Assembly: GCF_002843385.1 (NCBI RefSeq)
Contig: NZ_MVDE01000013.1
Coordinates: 1-64,000 of the forward strand
Length of the DNA: 64,000 nt
Source of the DNA: Labilibaculum manganireducens
GTDB lineage: Bacteria; Bacteroidota; Bacteroidia; Bacteroidales; Marinifilaceae
Direction of reading: 5' to 3'
Under the pieces are notes generated by a model. That model was given only the letters and a program-made list of their open reading frames with translations. It ran no database searches and had not been told where the DNA came from. A program made the position numbers and the translations under genes. The stretch's first letter is position 1. Each line of letters begins with the position of its first letter. Below, one piece after another: positions 28,224-37,078 of the stretch.

Positions 28224-31200
28224 TTAAAACTTCACATTTACGCCAAACAAAACTGATTTTGACTGAGGATAAGTTCCTAAATCCATTAAATCGGTAGATT
28301 CCGGATCTAAACCGGTATAGTCAGTTATTGTCAATAAATTTTGCCCGGATACATAGAAGCGTATATTATCAATGCCTTTTAGTGCCGTTACTGTGTATCC
28401 AATTTCAATATTCTTTAGTCGGAAATAGGAAGCGTCTTCAACGAAAATGCTCGATACCTTACTGCTTCCATTGTCTTCAAAAGCAACTCTTGGTATGCTA
28501 TTGCTGCTGCCTTCCCCATCCCAAGCACCTAATATTGCTGTGGTATAATTAAACGGGCGTGTATCATAGTCTACAATTTGTTTCCCTTGATTGTATCTGT
28601 CAACACCCGCTACTCCCTGAAAAAGCATTGAAAAATCAAATCCTTTATAGGTAGATGAGAATGAAAAACCATACGTAAATTCGGGAATAGGACTTCCAAT
28701 AAATTCTCTGTCATAATCTGCACTAATTTTCCCATCACCATTTACATCCTTGAATTTAATATCTCCTGGTTTTGCATTTCCTTCAGTAAACAAATGGCTA
28801 TCTATTTCAGCCTGATTTTGATAAATACCAACCATTTTGTATCCGTAGTAGGAATTTAATGCATGTCCAACTTCAGTTTTTGTTACATCCGTTACGATAT
28901 TGGGAACGTTTGGATGCAGCTTTTCAACCTTATTGGTTAATGTCGCAATGTTCGCGTTTACATTGTATTTGAATTCTTTGCCTGAATTGCGGTAATCGAT
29001 AGAGAATTCGAATCCTTTATTACTCACTTCACCTGCATTTACAATTGTAGGAGATACATCACCAACAACAGATGGTAATCCAATCGGCAATAAAATATCT
29101 GTCGTATTCTTTTCAAAATATTCTCCCGTTAGTACCAGTTTACTATTAAGAAAACCAACATCAACACCAATATTTGATTGGGTAGAACTCTCCCACTTCA
29201 AATCAGAATTACCAAAACGATTCGTCTTAACAATGCCATCTACCTGACTAACCAAAGTTAAATACGCATAATTGTCAATCTCCTGATTTCCTAATTTACC
29301 CCAACTTGCCCTTAATTTTAAGTTAGACAACCAATCAACATCCTTCATAAAATCTTCCTTGGAAATTGTCCATCCGGCAGAAACAGAAGGGAAATACCCC
29401 CAACGATTGCTTTCAGAAAACCTTGATGAAGCATCAGCTCTCAGATTAGCAGTTACCATGTATTTATCATCATACGCATAAGATGTTGATCCAAACAAAG
29501 AGAACAATGCCCACTCTGAAGCAGATCCGCTATTCCAAAGATCAAGATCCGATCCTCCATAATCCAAATACCGGTATTCATCAGTTGTAAAAGGGAAACG
29601 AGCTCTGCTGGCTCCTATTGATGATTCATAATTGTCAATATATTCGGTACCTGCCATTGCACTAAAATCATGCTTTTCGTTGAAGGTTTTCGCGTAATTT
29701 AATGTATTATTAAAGGTAATTGTACGTGCTTCTCCTCTTTCTTCACTCAAACTATTAGGTCTGTTCTGTCTGCCCAATCCTTGATCAACTGCAGATCCAC
29801 CACCATCATCATCACCATAATTCTCATTAAAAGCTTTGTTGTGAAACATTGATAAATCAACCCCGATATTTGTTCTGAATTTTAGTTCTTTATTACCCAA
29901 AAAAGCAAATTCACCATAAACATTTCCAAATGTTTTATAAATCTTTCGCTGATCATCTGTAAAATAGGCTTTGGCAACAGGGTTTCCTACCATTTCATAC
30001 ATCGATCTTTGTAATCCCTGATCATAGCCTGTTGGCGTGAAAAACGGCATATCCGTAAAAGGATCTCTTTCAGAGAAAGTAGGGTCATTCACATCTTTAC
30101 GAACAGCTAATACGGGAGCTCTTAACAAAGCATATCGAATTAGACTTTCACCTTTTGATGCTGTTTTATCTTGTGTTGAATAGGACAACTGCAGATTTGT
30201 TCCAATTTTAATTCGATCCGTTACATCAATATTGAGATTGGTTCTGTAATTTAATCTTTGGTATTTATCATTATCAAATACAACAATTCCATCCTGTCCA
30301 TAATAACCCAAAGACATTAAATATTGCATTTTTTCAGTTCCTCCACTAGCTGTCATCTGCAAATTTTGTGATCTTCCTGTTTCAAACAATTCATCAAGCC
30401 AGTCTGTGTCAGCAAAATCAGATCTGCCTTTATCAGCGGTATAAGGATTTGCTCCTGATCTGTCTGAATTGTCCCAGGCTTTCTCGAGGGTATTCATGTA
30501 CTGCTCAGTATTCAGCATATTAGGAAGATTCGCTGCCTTATGAATTCCAGTATAATAGTTTACATCGAAACTTGTTTTCCCTTTCGATCCGCTTTTAGTG
30601 GTAATTAATACCACACCACCCGAAGCTCTGGAACCGTAAATTGCCGCAGCGGCCGCATCTTTTAAAACAGTCATAGTTTTAACATCAGCCTGATTTAAAA
30701 AGGTGATATCCCGTGAAGGAATTCCATCTACTACATACAACGGATTGTTATCTCCAATCGTTCCTTCTCCACGAATACGTATCTGAATAGGATCTCCCGG
30801 CGCTCCTGTACTCGATGTTACCAATACCCCGGCTATTTGACCCTGCAAAGCCTGAGAAACATTCGGCACCCGCGTTTTCTCCATATCTGAAAGATTAACA
30901 ACCGATACAGCTCCTGTTAATGTAGATTTTTTTCTTGCTGTATAACCAACAATAACAACCTCATCTAAATCTGTAATATCTTGCTGTAAGATGACATTGA
31001 TACTGGTTTGTCCGGTAAATTCAACTTCCTGATTTTTCATTCCAATGAAAGAAAAAACCAAAAATTGTGCATTTTTAGGCACTTCTAAACTGTAACCTCC
31101 ATCAATATCAGTAATGGAACCAACATTTGTGCCTTTTACAAAAACACTAACACCTGGTAATGATTCTCCACTTACGTCGGTAACTTTTCCTGATACAAGA

Positions 31201-31283
31201 ACCTGCCCAAAGACAGCACTTGTCAAAAAGATAAATACAAAGCTCAGTATTCCTCTTTTTAAATTTAAAAACATAGTTTTCAT
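28224..31283 (-). CDS. SusC/RagA family TonB-dependent outer membrane transporter
   Basis: TonB-dependent importer for glycan fragments. Signal peptide ending in AVFGQ, a carboxypeptidase-like domain (VSGKVTDVSGESLPGVSVFVKGTNVGS...DIDGGYSL), a TonB-box-like segment DEVVIVGYTARKKS, and a plug domain with VDGIPSRDI and the SusC hallmark TVLKDAAAAAIYGSRASGGVVLITTK. The beta-barrel runs to the C-terminus, ending in the aromatic strand GVNVKF. A TTG at 31304 opens a longer frame, but ATG 31283 gives a normal signal peptide, so I use it (about 1019 residues). It is paired with SusD. The 247 bp upstream probably holds its own sensor-controlled promoter. Confidence 0.95.
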   Translation of the reverse strand: MKTMFLNLKRGILSFVFIFLTSAVFGQVLVSGKVTDVSGESLPGVSVFVKGTNVGSITDIDGGYSLEVPKNAQFLVFSFIGMKNQEVEFTGQTSINVILQQDITDLDEVVIVGYTARKKSTLTGAVSVVNLSDMEKTRVPNVSQALQGQIAGVLVTSSTGAPGDPIQIRIRGEGTIGDNNPLYVVDGIPSRDITFLNQADVKTMTVLKDAAAAAIYGSRASGGVVLITTKSGSKGKTSFDVNYYTGIHKAANLPNMLNTEQYMNTLEKAWDNSDRSGANPYTADKGRSDFADTDWLDELFETGRSQNLQMTASGGTEKMQYLMSLGYYGQDGIVVFDNDKYQRLNYRTNLNIDVTDRIKIGTNLQLSYSTQDKTASKGESLIRYALLRAPVLAVRKDVNDPTFSERDPFTDMPFFTPTGYDQGLQRSMYEMVGNPVAKAYFTDDQRKIYKTFGNVYGEFAFLGNKELKFRTNIGVDLSMFHNKAFNENYGDDDGGGSAVDQGLGRQNRPNSLSEERGEARTITFNNTLNYAKTFNEKHDFSAMAGTEYIDNYESSIGASRARFPFTTDEYRYLDYGGSDLDLWNSGSASEWALFSLFGSTSYAYDDKYMVTANLRADASSRFSESNRWGYFPSVSAGWTISKEDFMKDVDWLSNLKLRASWGKLGNQEIDNYAYLTLVSQVDGIVKTNRFGNSDLKWESSTQSNIGVDVGFLNSKLVLTGEYFEKNTTDILLPIGLPSVVGDVSPTIVNAGEVSNKGFEFSIDYRNSGKEFKYNVNANIATLTNKVEKLHPNVPNIVTDVTKTEVGHALNSYYGYKMVGIYQNQAEIDSHLFTEGNAKPGDIKFKDVNGDGKISADYDREFIGSPIPEFTYGFSFSSTYKGFDFSMLFQGVAGVDRYNQGKQIVDYDTRPFNYTTAILGAWDGEGSSNSIPRVAFEDNGSSKVSSIFVEDASYFRLKNIEIGYTVTALKGIDNIRFYVSGQNLLTITDYTGLDPESTDLMDLGTYPQSKSVLFGVNVKF

Positions 31284-31530
31284 AGATTTTATTTTAATTA
31301 ACAACAGTGAATTAAAAGCGTAATTTTTCTATAAATAACAATTCATCCAGGATCCTATTTGAAGAAATTGCTATCGTTTCCGTAATCGTTTAATTAAATG
31401 ATACTATATCTAAAGCACTTGAGATCTTATTATTTCCAGCTGAATTGAACCGTTTAAACAATCCAATTCAATCAGATATTTATTTTGTCATTTTACCAAT
31501 AGAGCCGCCCATTTCAAAAACCAGTGTTTC

Positions 31531-33246
31531 TTAAAAAAACGATATAACAATTCCATTTGCGGTCACTTTCTCTTTTGATCGTTCTATTTTTGATCCCGCA
31601 GGAATTTCAACAACTACCATCGCTTTGTTTCCTTCAATTGAAAAACTTCCTTTGCCAAAAATTTTTTCCGCAACAAGCTTCCCCGAAACAATATCATAGA
31701 GATCAACTCCTTGTTCTGAAGAATAGTCGATTTTCTTTACCTCATCGTAAGGATTGAAGTATAAATAAGTAGGATAGGATTCATTTTTATAGAAATCAGT
31801 CGCAAGACAATCCAATTGCAGAATCTTCTCCACATTAGTTTTCCTGATGATAGAACCAAAGATTCCGGCATGTGCCGATCCGTAAATACTAAACATGGAT
31901 AGTTTTGGCTGACTAACCACCCAATTTGGTCCATCGCCCAGTGCTACCGGCGAAACTCCTTTAAACTCCTTGGTGTTATAAGCATCAACCTTCTTTAATC
32001 CCTCGTAGGCGATTACATTACGGGTTATGCTTTTATTTTCAGGCAAATACTGATTTCCGTCTGGAATTTCGTAGGGATAGAACAAACGAGTGGAATTTGC
32101 TGCATTCAACATCCATTTCCCGATCGAGCGCGCATACTTTTGATCGTATCGAACCATTGGTATCAGAGGCCAGGCCATGTCGAAGGTGTTCATTAAAAAA
32201 CCGTAGCCACCATCCTGAATCAGGCTTCCCTGTATACCCGAAACATCGTAATCTCCCCAGCGATCTGCAATAATTCCCCAGCCAGTGCGTCCCTTTTCTG
32301 CAGTACATCCGTCGAAAGTCCAATCAAGTATTTTCGAGACATCGTAATTTGTTCCCTGTTCCGCATTTAAGCGGGCTGCCACATAGGCTCCAAAAGGCAT
32401 CAGTACTTCGTAAAACCGACTTTCCTTTTGGCTCAACAAAGCCTCAATTGCCGATTTTGCACCTTCCAGATAGCGGGGATCTCCAAATTTCTGATAAGCT
32501 GAGTAAAGCACATAAGCATGTCCTGCTGCTGCATCCTGCTGGTAAGGAATCTGATTTCGTTTTCCTTTCATCTCAGCATAATCAAAATAGGAATAATCGT
32601 AATTTCCATTCAAGGTAGAATCGGCCTTAAAGAATTGCTCGGCAATGGTTTTCTGAATCGCATCTGCACCTTCTACATTAGGCTGTAATTCCGAAACGGC
32701 ATAATACAGCACATTTGGAAAGACATCGTACCACCAGTCGCGGCCATATCCTCCACCCAAAAGGGCAACTTTCGGACAAGTATTGTTCATCATGATATTC
32801 CAACCATTATCCGTGTTGAAATAGTTCTGAACCATTTTCACATAATTGTATCCCTTCTGATCCCGCTTGTCAATTCCCACTAATCCGGCACTCATCAAAG
32901 CGCCCAAAGAATTGATTGCTTCGTGAAATTCACCCTTATTTTTATTTGGTCCTTGTCTCACATCACCTATAACCGTGTACAAACCAAATGTTGTCTGTGG
33001 AAGATTTCTCTTTGCATTATCCAACCAAATAAAAGGCCGGAATTCACCTGTGGCATCAAAATCGAATATTGCTTCGTCGAAATTCACTGCCTTTTCATGC
33101 CAGTCAAGCATTTTATATGGCTGTGGCTGATTAGGCATGCTTTCTACACGACTAATCTGCAGCTCTTTTACTGCTGTTTGCGGTTGTGTCGTGCACGAAG
33201 CAAAAACGAAACAACATAGTATCCAAAATAAATAGTTACGATTCAT
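31531..33246 (-). CDS. uncharacterised lipoprotein, possible (alpha/alpha)6-barrel glycoside-active enzyme
   Basis: A 571-residue lipoprotein (FASC, Cys18) that I cannot place in a named family. The middle, about 95-430, is helical and rich in aromatic residues with repeated Gly-Gly-Tyr/Trp turns (GGGYGRDWWYDVFP, QDAAAGHAYVLYSAYQKFGDPRYL, QDGGYGFLMNTFDMAWPLIPMV), as in helical-barrel glycosidases and lyases. The last ~120 residues look like a beta-sandwich (YPTYLYFNPYDEVKKI, VVVEIPAGSKI). Acidic residues next to aromatic ones could be catalytic. It lies between SusC/SusD and the MFS/GH130 pair in the same orientation, so a role in breaking down the imported glycan is likely. The enzyme activity is inference. 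Confidence 0.75.
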   Translation of the reverse strand: MNRNYLFWILCCFVFASCTTQPQTAVKELQISRVESMPNQPQPYKMLDWHEKAVNFDEAIFDFDATGEFRPFIWLDNAKRNLPQTTFGLYTVIGDVRQGPNKNKGEFHEAINSLGALMSAGLVGIDKRDQKGYNYVKMVQNYFNTDNGWNIMMNNTCPKVALLGGGYGRDWWYDVFPNVLYYAVSELQPNVEGADAIQKTIAEQFFKADSTLNGNYDYSYFDYAEMKGKRNQIPYQQDAAAGHAYVLYSAYQKFGDPRYLEGAKSAIEALLSQKESRFYEVLMPFGAYVAARLNAEQGTNYDVSKILDWTFDGCTAEKGRTGWGIIADRWGDYDVSGIQGSLIQDGGYGFLMNTFDMAWPLIPMVRYDQKYARSIGKWMLNAANSTRLFYPYEIPDGNQYLPENKSITRNVIAYEGLKKVDAYNTKEFKGVSPVALGDGPNWVVSQPKLSMFSIYGSAHAGIFGSIIRKTNVEKILQLDCLATDFYKNESYPTYLYFNPYDEVKKIDYSSEQGVDLYDIVSGKLVAEKIFGKGSFSIEGNKAMVVVEIPAGSKIERSKEKVTANGIVISFF

Positions 33247-33410
33247 GTGTTATAATTTATTTTTTAGTTGTTATATGGAACTCCCAAATTACACTCATCC
33301 AACTGTGTGTAATAGTATTACATGGTAGTTTCACCTGTTAATGGATTTGGATTTTTTATATTTTCAGAATTGACCTTTCATTATTTTTTCCCTCAAAGCT
33401 TGCGAAGCTA

Positions 33411-34739
33411 TTAAACCAAAGGTTCTACTACTAATTTATCATCAACATCTCTCAATCTTACGTCTTGGCCATTTGATTTGAATTCCTCTTTACTGGTATG
33501 TTTAATTACCATTTTAGCAACAGGAACAGAGATTAATTGCAGCAGTGCAATGATCAGTAAAGAATACTTAAGCGCAAACACCTCCGAAACGTAGTGTGTT
33601 AATAACAAAAACATCACTAATCCAAATACACGACCAACAAAAAGTCCAAATTCGTGATTAAAAATATAAGCAAATTCGTTTCGTTTCTCCTTTCGGGAAA
33701 GCACATCAATCACTCTCATCTGAATCGGGAAATAGGCGATATCGTGCAAGGGTCTGAATAAAACCATCGCCAGCATAAACACCATTGCACCTGTTGCCGA
33801 AAACATAATTGCATTGGCCATTGTGCCTGCAACAAAAATGAGTAAACCCACTGTAAATATGTAAATACGGTGTTCCGGTTTGGAAAATCGGCCCAGGAGA
33901 TACAATACTATTGCTGTAACGATTCCACTAATAGCCTGAATGGTTCCCAAAGATCCTTCGTCACCAATTAAATACATGATCAGAATAGCCGGTGCTGTCA
34001 CCAAATATCCCTGTGCAAGTCCTTTTAATCCGGCCAAAAATAACATTTTGTGCCACAATCGGTCGAAGTGGAAATGCAGAAATTTCTTTTGCTTCGGATT
34101 TTTAAATTTTTCCCTGTGGATTACAATGGATGAAATAATCGTTAGAATGAATACGCAAAGCGTAATCATCTGATAAGCTCTGTGTTCGCCAAACCAACCC
34201 AATGTTTTTGACGATATAATAAACCATCCAACAATTAAAGGAATTATTATTGATGTTATTGTAAAAAAGAAGGTTTCCAAACCGTAATAGTAATTCCGGT
34301 TTTTATCATTTGTGGTATCCAAAGCCAGAAAATCACGGTTGGCCCAGAAAAAACCAAAAGATGCACCCATTATTAATCCGGAAAAAACAACTCCTGCAAA
34401 ATTAAGATGATCAAGCGTCATCATAAACAACATGGAGATACCACTTAAAAGCATTCCAAAACTATATAGATTGGCTATTTTGATTTTTTTCAAGAGAAAA
34501 CCATTGATAAAGAAGGTAAGCGGTATTCCCGTATAAATAGCCAGCTGATAATAGGCTACCAATGTAAAATCGTTATTGGTGAAACGCATGATATAGGCGC
34601 TTACAAAAATATCGACCACCGGAAGCACAAAGGCATAAATCATGTTGGTAATCAACAAAACCCTCATATCTCTTGGGTTACTGAGGAAAAAATAATACTC
34701 TGAGAGTGCTTTTTTCAATATTTTGGTAACAGCAGCCAT
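33411..34739 (-). CDS. MFS transporter of the utilisation locus
   Basis: A 442-residue inner-membrane permease with about 12 hydrophobic helices and the major-facilitator layout: two six-helix halves joined by a charged loop (HREKFKNPKQKKFLHFHFDRLWHKM, about 210-234). It lies 3 bp after the second GH130 gene and before the unknown lipoprotein, so it is part of the operon. By context it should import the mannosyl disaccharide or oligosaccharide that the cytoplasmic GH130 enzymes then cleave. The sugar itself cannot be read from the sequence. No signal peptide is present. The C-terminal tail is charged and acidic. Confidence 0.88.
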   Translation of the reverse strand: MAAVTKILKKALSEYYFFLSNPRDMRVLLITNMIYAFVLPVVDIFVSAYIMRFTNNDFTLVAYYQLAIYTGIPLTFFINGFLLKKIKIANLYSFGMLLSGISMLFMMTLDHLNFAGVVFSGLIMGASFGFFWANRDFLALDTTNDKNRNYYYGLETFFFTITSIIIPLIVGWFIISSKTLGWFGEHRAYQMITLCVFILTIISSIVIHREKFKNPKQKKFLHFHFDRLWHKMLFLAGLKGLAQGYLVTAPAILIMYLIGDEGSLGTIQAISGIVTAIVLYLLGRFSKPEHRIYIFTVGLLIFVAGTMANAIMFSATGAMVFMLAMVLFRPLHDIAYFPIQMRVIDVLSRKEKRNEFAYIFNHEFGLFVGRVFGLVMFLLLTHYVSEVFALKYSLLIIALLQLISVPVAKMVIKHTSKEEFKSNGQDVRLRDVDDKLVVEPLV

Positions 34740-34742
34740 AAA

Positions 34743-35789
34743 TCAATAGTTTAACGATTGTAAAATTTCACTGATAGAGAATTCGGCCCCACAAATCACT
34801 TCATCCGAAGCTCCGTAGTAAATTGTAATCGTATCGCCGCTAACGATATGCCCATTGGTAAAAACCACATTGCCAAAAAATCCGGCTTTCTCATATTCCA
34901 TAATGGGTTCCATAATGGGCTCCTCGCTTCGGGCAAGTACTATCGAGGGATCATTTAAATCCAATAGCAATGCACCCAAACAATACCTGTGTTCCTTTGT
35001 TGCTCCGTGGTATATTTCCAGCCAGCCCTTTTCAGTTCTAATGGGCGAAGCTCCTGCACCAAGCCGGGCACTGTCCCATTTTCCGACACGTGTTTTTGCC
35101 AGCAATTGATGATTCCCCCAATGAATACGATCGGGCGATTCAGCAATCCAAATATAATTCCCGCCTAATTCGGGACTACTCGGACGATGAAGTGCATAAT
35201 ATTTACCGTTAATCTGTTCTTCGAAAACGGCACAATCCTTATTGTGTGGCGGGAAGATCATTCCGCAACGATCAAACTGTTTCCAATCCTTAGTCTGAAT
35301 ATATCCAACTCCAACCCCATCGGCAGAAACCTTTGTATAAGTCAAATGATATCCATCATCCATGGTTGCAACCCTGCAATCTTCTATTCCGAAAGTTTCC
35401 TGAGAACCAACTCCCATAATTGGAGCGTAACCTTCAGGCTCCGCGAAAGTAATCTGGTCATCACTGCAAACCAAGCGAAGATGTGAAAGAGTGGTTAAGT
35501 AATACTCCCCTTTATAAATCACGATCCTGGGATCGGACAAATCCAAATCTGCATCGTTTTCGTCGAAGCTTAAAATTTCGACGACTCCCTCTTTATTGTA
35601 AACAGGAAAACTAATTTTACCCTCTACTTGCTGAGGTCGTTCTGCCACCCGAAGCAATAACCAGGTTTTATTGTTGCAGCGAAACACACCCGGGTTTAAC
35701 AAGCATTCAATTTCCATCCCTACCATACTTGGCAGGATGTCTTTTGGTGCGAGCAAGGGGTTTTGCTCAAATCTCTTTGCGATATCCAT
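34743..35789 (-). CDS. glycoside hydrolase family 130 protein (second paralogue)
   Basis: A second cytoplasmic GH130 enzyme, 348 residues, clearly different from the first. It opens with RFEQNPLLAPKDI, has SDPRIVIYKGEYYLTT, the putative catalytic Asp in GIEDCRV (Asp137; Cys replaces the usual Pro), KDCAVFEEQINGKYYALHRP, and RLGAGASPIRTEKGWLEIYHGA. The end has GNVVFTNGH...TIYYGASDEVICGA. Family GH130 acts on beta-mannosides by phosphorolysis or hydrolysis. It is the first gene of the minus-strand operon, followed after 3 bp by the MFS permease. Two GH130 enzymes in one locus suggest sequential action on a mannose-containing oligosaccharide. Confidence 0.92.
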   Translation of the reverse strand: MDIAKRFEQNPLLAPKDILPSMVGMEIECLLNPGVFRCNNKTWLLLRVAERPQQVEGKISFPVYNKEGVVEILSFDENDADLDLSDPRIVIYKGEYYLTTLSHLRLVCSDDQITFAEPEGYAPIMGVGSQETFGIEDCRVATMDDGYHLTYTKVSADGVGVGYIQTKDWKQFDRCGMIFPPHNKDCAVFEEQINGKYYALHRPSSPELGGNYIWIAESPDRIHWGNHQLLAKTRVGKWDSARLGAGASPIRTEKGWLEIYHGATKEHRYCLGALLLDLNDPSIVLARSEEPIMEPIMEYEKAGFFGNVVFTNGHIVSGDTITIYYGASDEVICGAEFSISEILQSLNY

Positions 35790-36192
35790 AGTTCTATTCT
35801 TTTTCTACTGCAAAGAACGACCATTTTTCACTCCATGCAGTTAACTATACTGCCATTTCTGTGTGTTATAGGCTTAAAGTAAGCACATTGAAAGTATACC
35901 ACACAGAATTGAAGCTATTGTGTACACTCCCATGCCGGTGTACTAAAATAAATACCGCCAATCGAAATATTTATTTGATTGCCTCCATTGTATACAAATC
36001 TTTTTTTTTAGACTTTGGAGCTCCCGTCTAATTTAAATGTGGAAATTTGGGGGCTACTTTTAGATGAAAAATAAATGCCCGGTAAACAAGCATTTGGGTA
36101 GAAGAATTGAGTGATTCCGACATTAGTCAATGAATAAGAAGTAAACCATTCCCGAAGATATTTAAATTCAATAAAACAGGAATCACGACTAT
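35790..36192. other. intergenic region upstream of the GH130 operon
   Basis: About 400 bp between the AraC gene and the second GH130 gene, both on the minus strand. It must hold the promoter of the GH130-MFS operon and the end of the AraC transcript. I see no convincing TAnnTTTG element and no clear terminator. A 62-codon open frame here begins with a GTG overlapping the AraC stop, but its composition does not look coding. Confidence 0.4.
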
Positions 36193-36993
36193 TCACAGTA
36201 AGCTTTGCTTTCTAAATTCAGCAGGTGATTTGTGAACAACCTGCTGAAAGGTATAACTAAAGGCAGAAAGACTATTGTAACCACTCCTGTAGGCGATCTC
36301 ACTTATTGAAAGATCTGTTTGGAGCAATTGCTCCATACTTTTAATGATTCTGACAAGCTTGACATATTGCAGAAATGAGATATCCATATTTTTCTGAAAC
36401 AAACGGGATAATGTTCTGGAACTGCAGCCAAATTTTTCGGCAACATGATCCAGATTCAAGGGCTGATCGATATTCTGGTGGATGTATTTAAACACTCTCC
36501 TTAAATTTTCGTTTTTAGTAGTTGGAAGCACTACAGGCAAAGGAGTGGTGGATACATCTAAAACAATATTTTTTAAAGCAATCAGAAATTCATATTTAGA
36601 AACACTGTCCTTGCCAATTTCTTCCTGCCAGTTTACAGTATAATAAATCATCTCCATCAACAAATTTGTTACAGGATAAATACCCTCCCGCTCCCTTACC
36701 TGATGATCTTCGGGAAATAAATTTCTTGGAAAATAAATGTTATGCACCATTTTCACAGAAGTGCGTGAAACAACGTTATGCTCTATTCCCGCAGGAATCC
36801 ACAGGAAATGACGCGCAGGAAGAAAATACGACTTATCGGGCGTATTCAAAAACGCAACACCACCTTCCACATAACACATCTGATGTTTGTTGTGACTGTG
36901 CATGGGAAGTTTCTCCTCGATTTTTGAATGCAGCACGTAAAACACATCCTCATTCCTGTTAACATCTTTAATAAAAGAATCAATTACCGACAT
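36193..36993 (-). CDS. AraC family transcriptional regulator with cupin sensor domain
   Basis: A 266-residue one-component regulator. The N-terminal half is a cupin-like sensing domain with MHSHNKHQMCYVEGGVAFL and HFLWIPAGIEHNV. The C-terminal half holds two helix-turn-helix units (HVAEKFGCSSRTLSRLFQKN and ISEIAYRSGYNSLSAFSYTFQ), ending SPAEFRKQSLL. A GTG at 36999 would add two residues; ATG 36993 is preferred. It is divergent from the TolC/HlyD/MFS efflux operon, 85 bp away, and probably controls it and itself. Two copies of GCCTAAAT in that gap may be its binding sites. The effector is unknown. It lies upstream of the GH130 operon as well, so control of that locus cannot be excluded. Confidence 0.9.
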   Translation of the reverse strand: MSVIDSFIKDVNRNEDVFYVLHSKIEEKLPMHSHNKHQMCYVEGGVAFLNTPDKSYFLPARHFLWIPAGIEHNVVSRTSVKMVHNIYFPRNLFPEDHQVREREGIYPVTNLLMEMIYYTVNWQEEIGKDSVSKYEFLIALKNIVLDVSTTPLPVVLPTTKNENLRRVFKYIHQNIDQPLNLDHVAEKFGCSSRTLSRLFQKNMDISFLQYVKLVRIIKSMEQLLQTDLSISEIAYRSGYNSLSAFSYTFQQVVHKSPAEFRKQSLL

Positions 36994-37010
36994 AAACACA
37001 ATTTTAAGTG

Positions 37011-37065
37011 GCCTAAATTATAAAACAATTGTCCAACTTTCGAAAACATGCCTAAATATTAAACG
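37011..37065. promoter_or_regulatory. direct repeats, probable AraC-type operator
   Basis: GCCTAAAT followed by an A/T tract and TAAAAC or TAAAC occurs at 37011-37026 and again at 37050-37064, 39 bp apart, in the short gap between the divergent AraC and TolC genes. Direct repeats are typical for AraC-family regulators. A near-consensus -7 box (ATATTTG, 37067-37073) lies just before the TolC start. Confidence 0.45.
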
Positions 37066-37078
37066 GGATATTTGCAAA

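Noticed and set aside
36008-36196. 62-codon frame overlapping the AraC stop
   Set aside because: Starts with GTG, has atypical composition and lies where the upstream control region should be; no support beyond being open.
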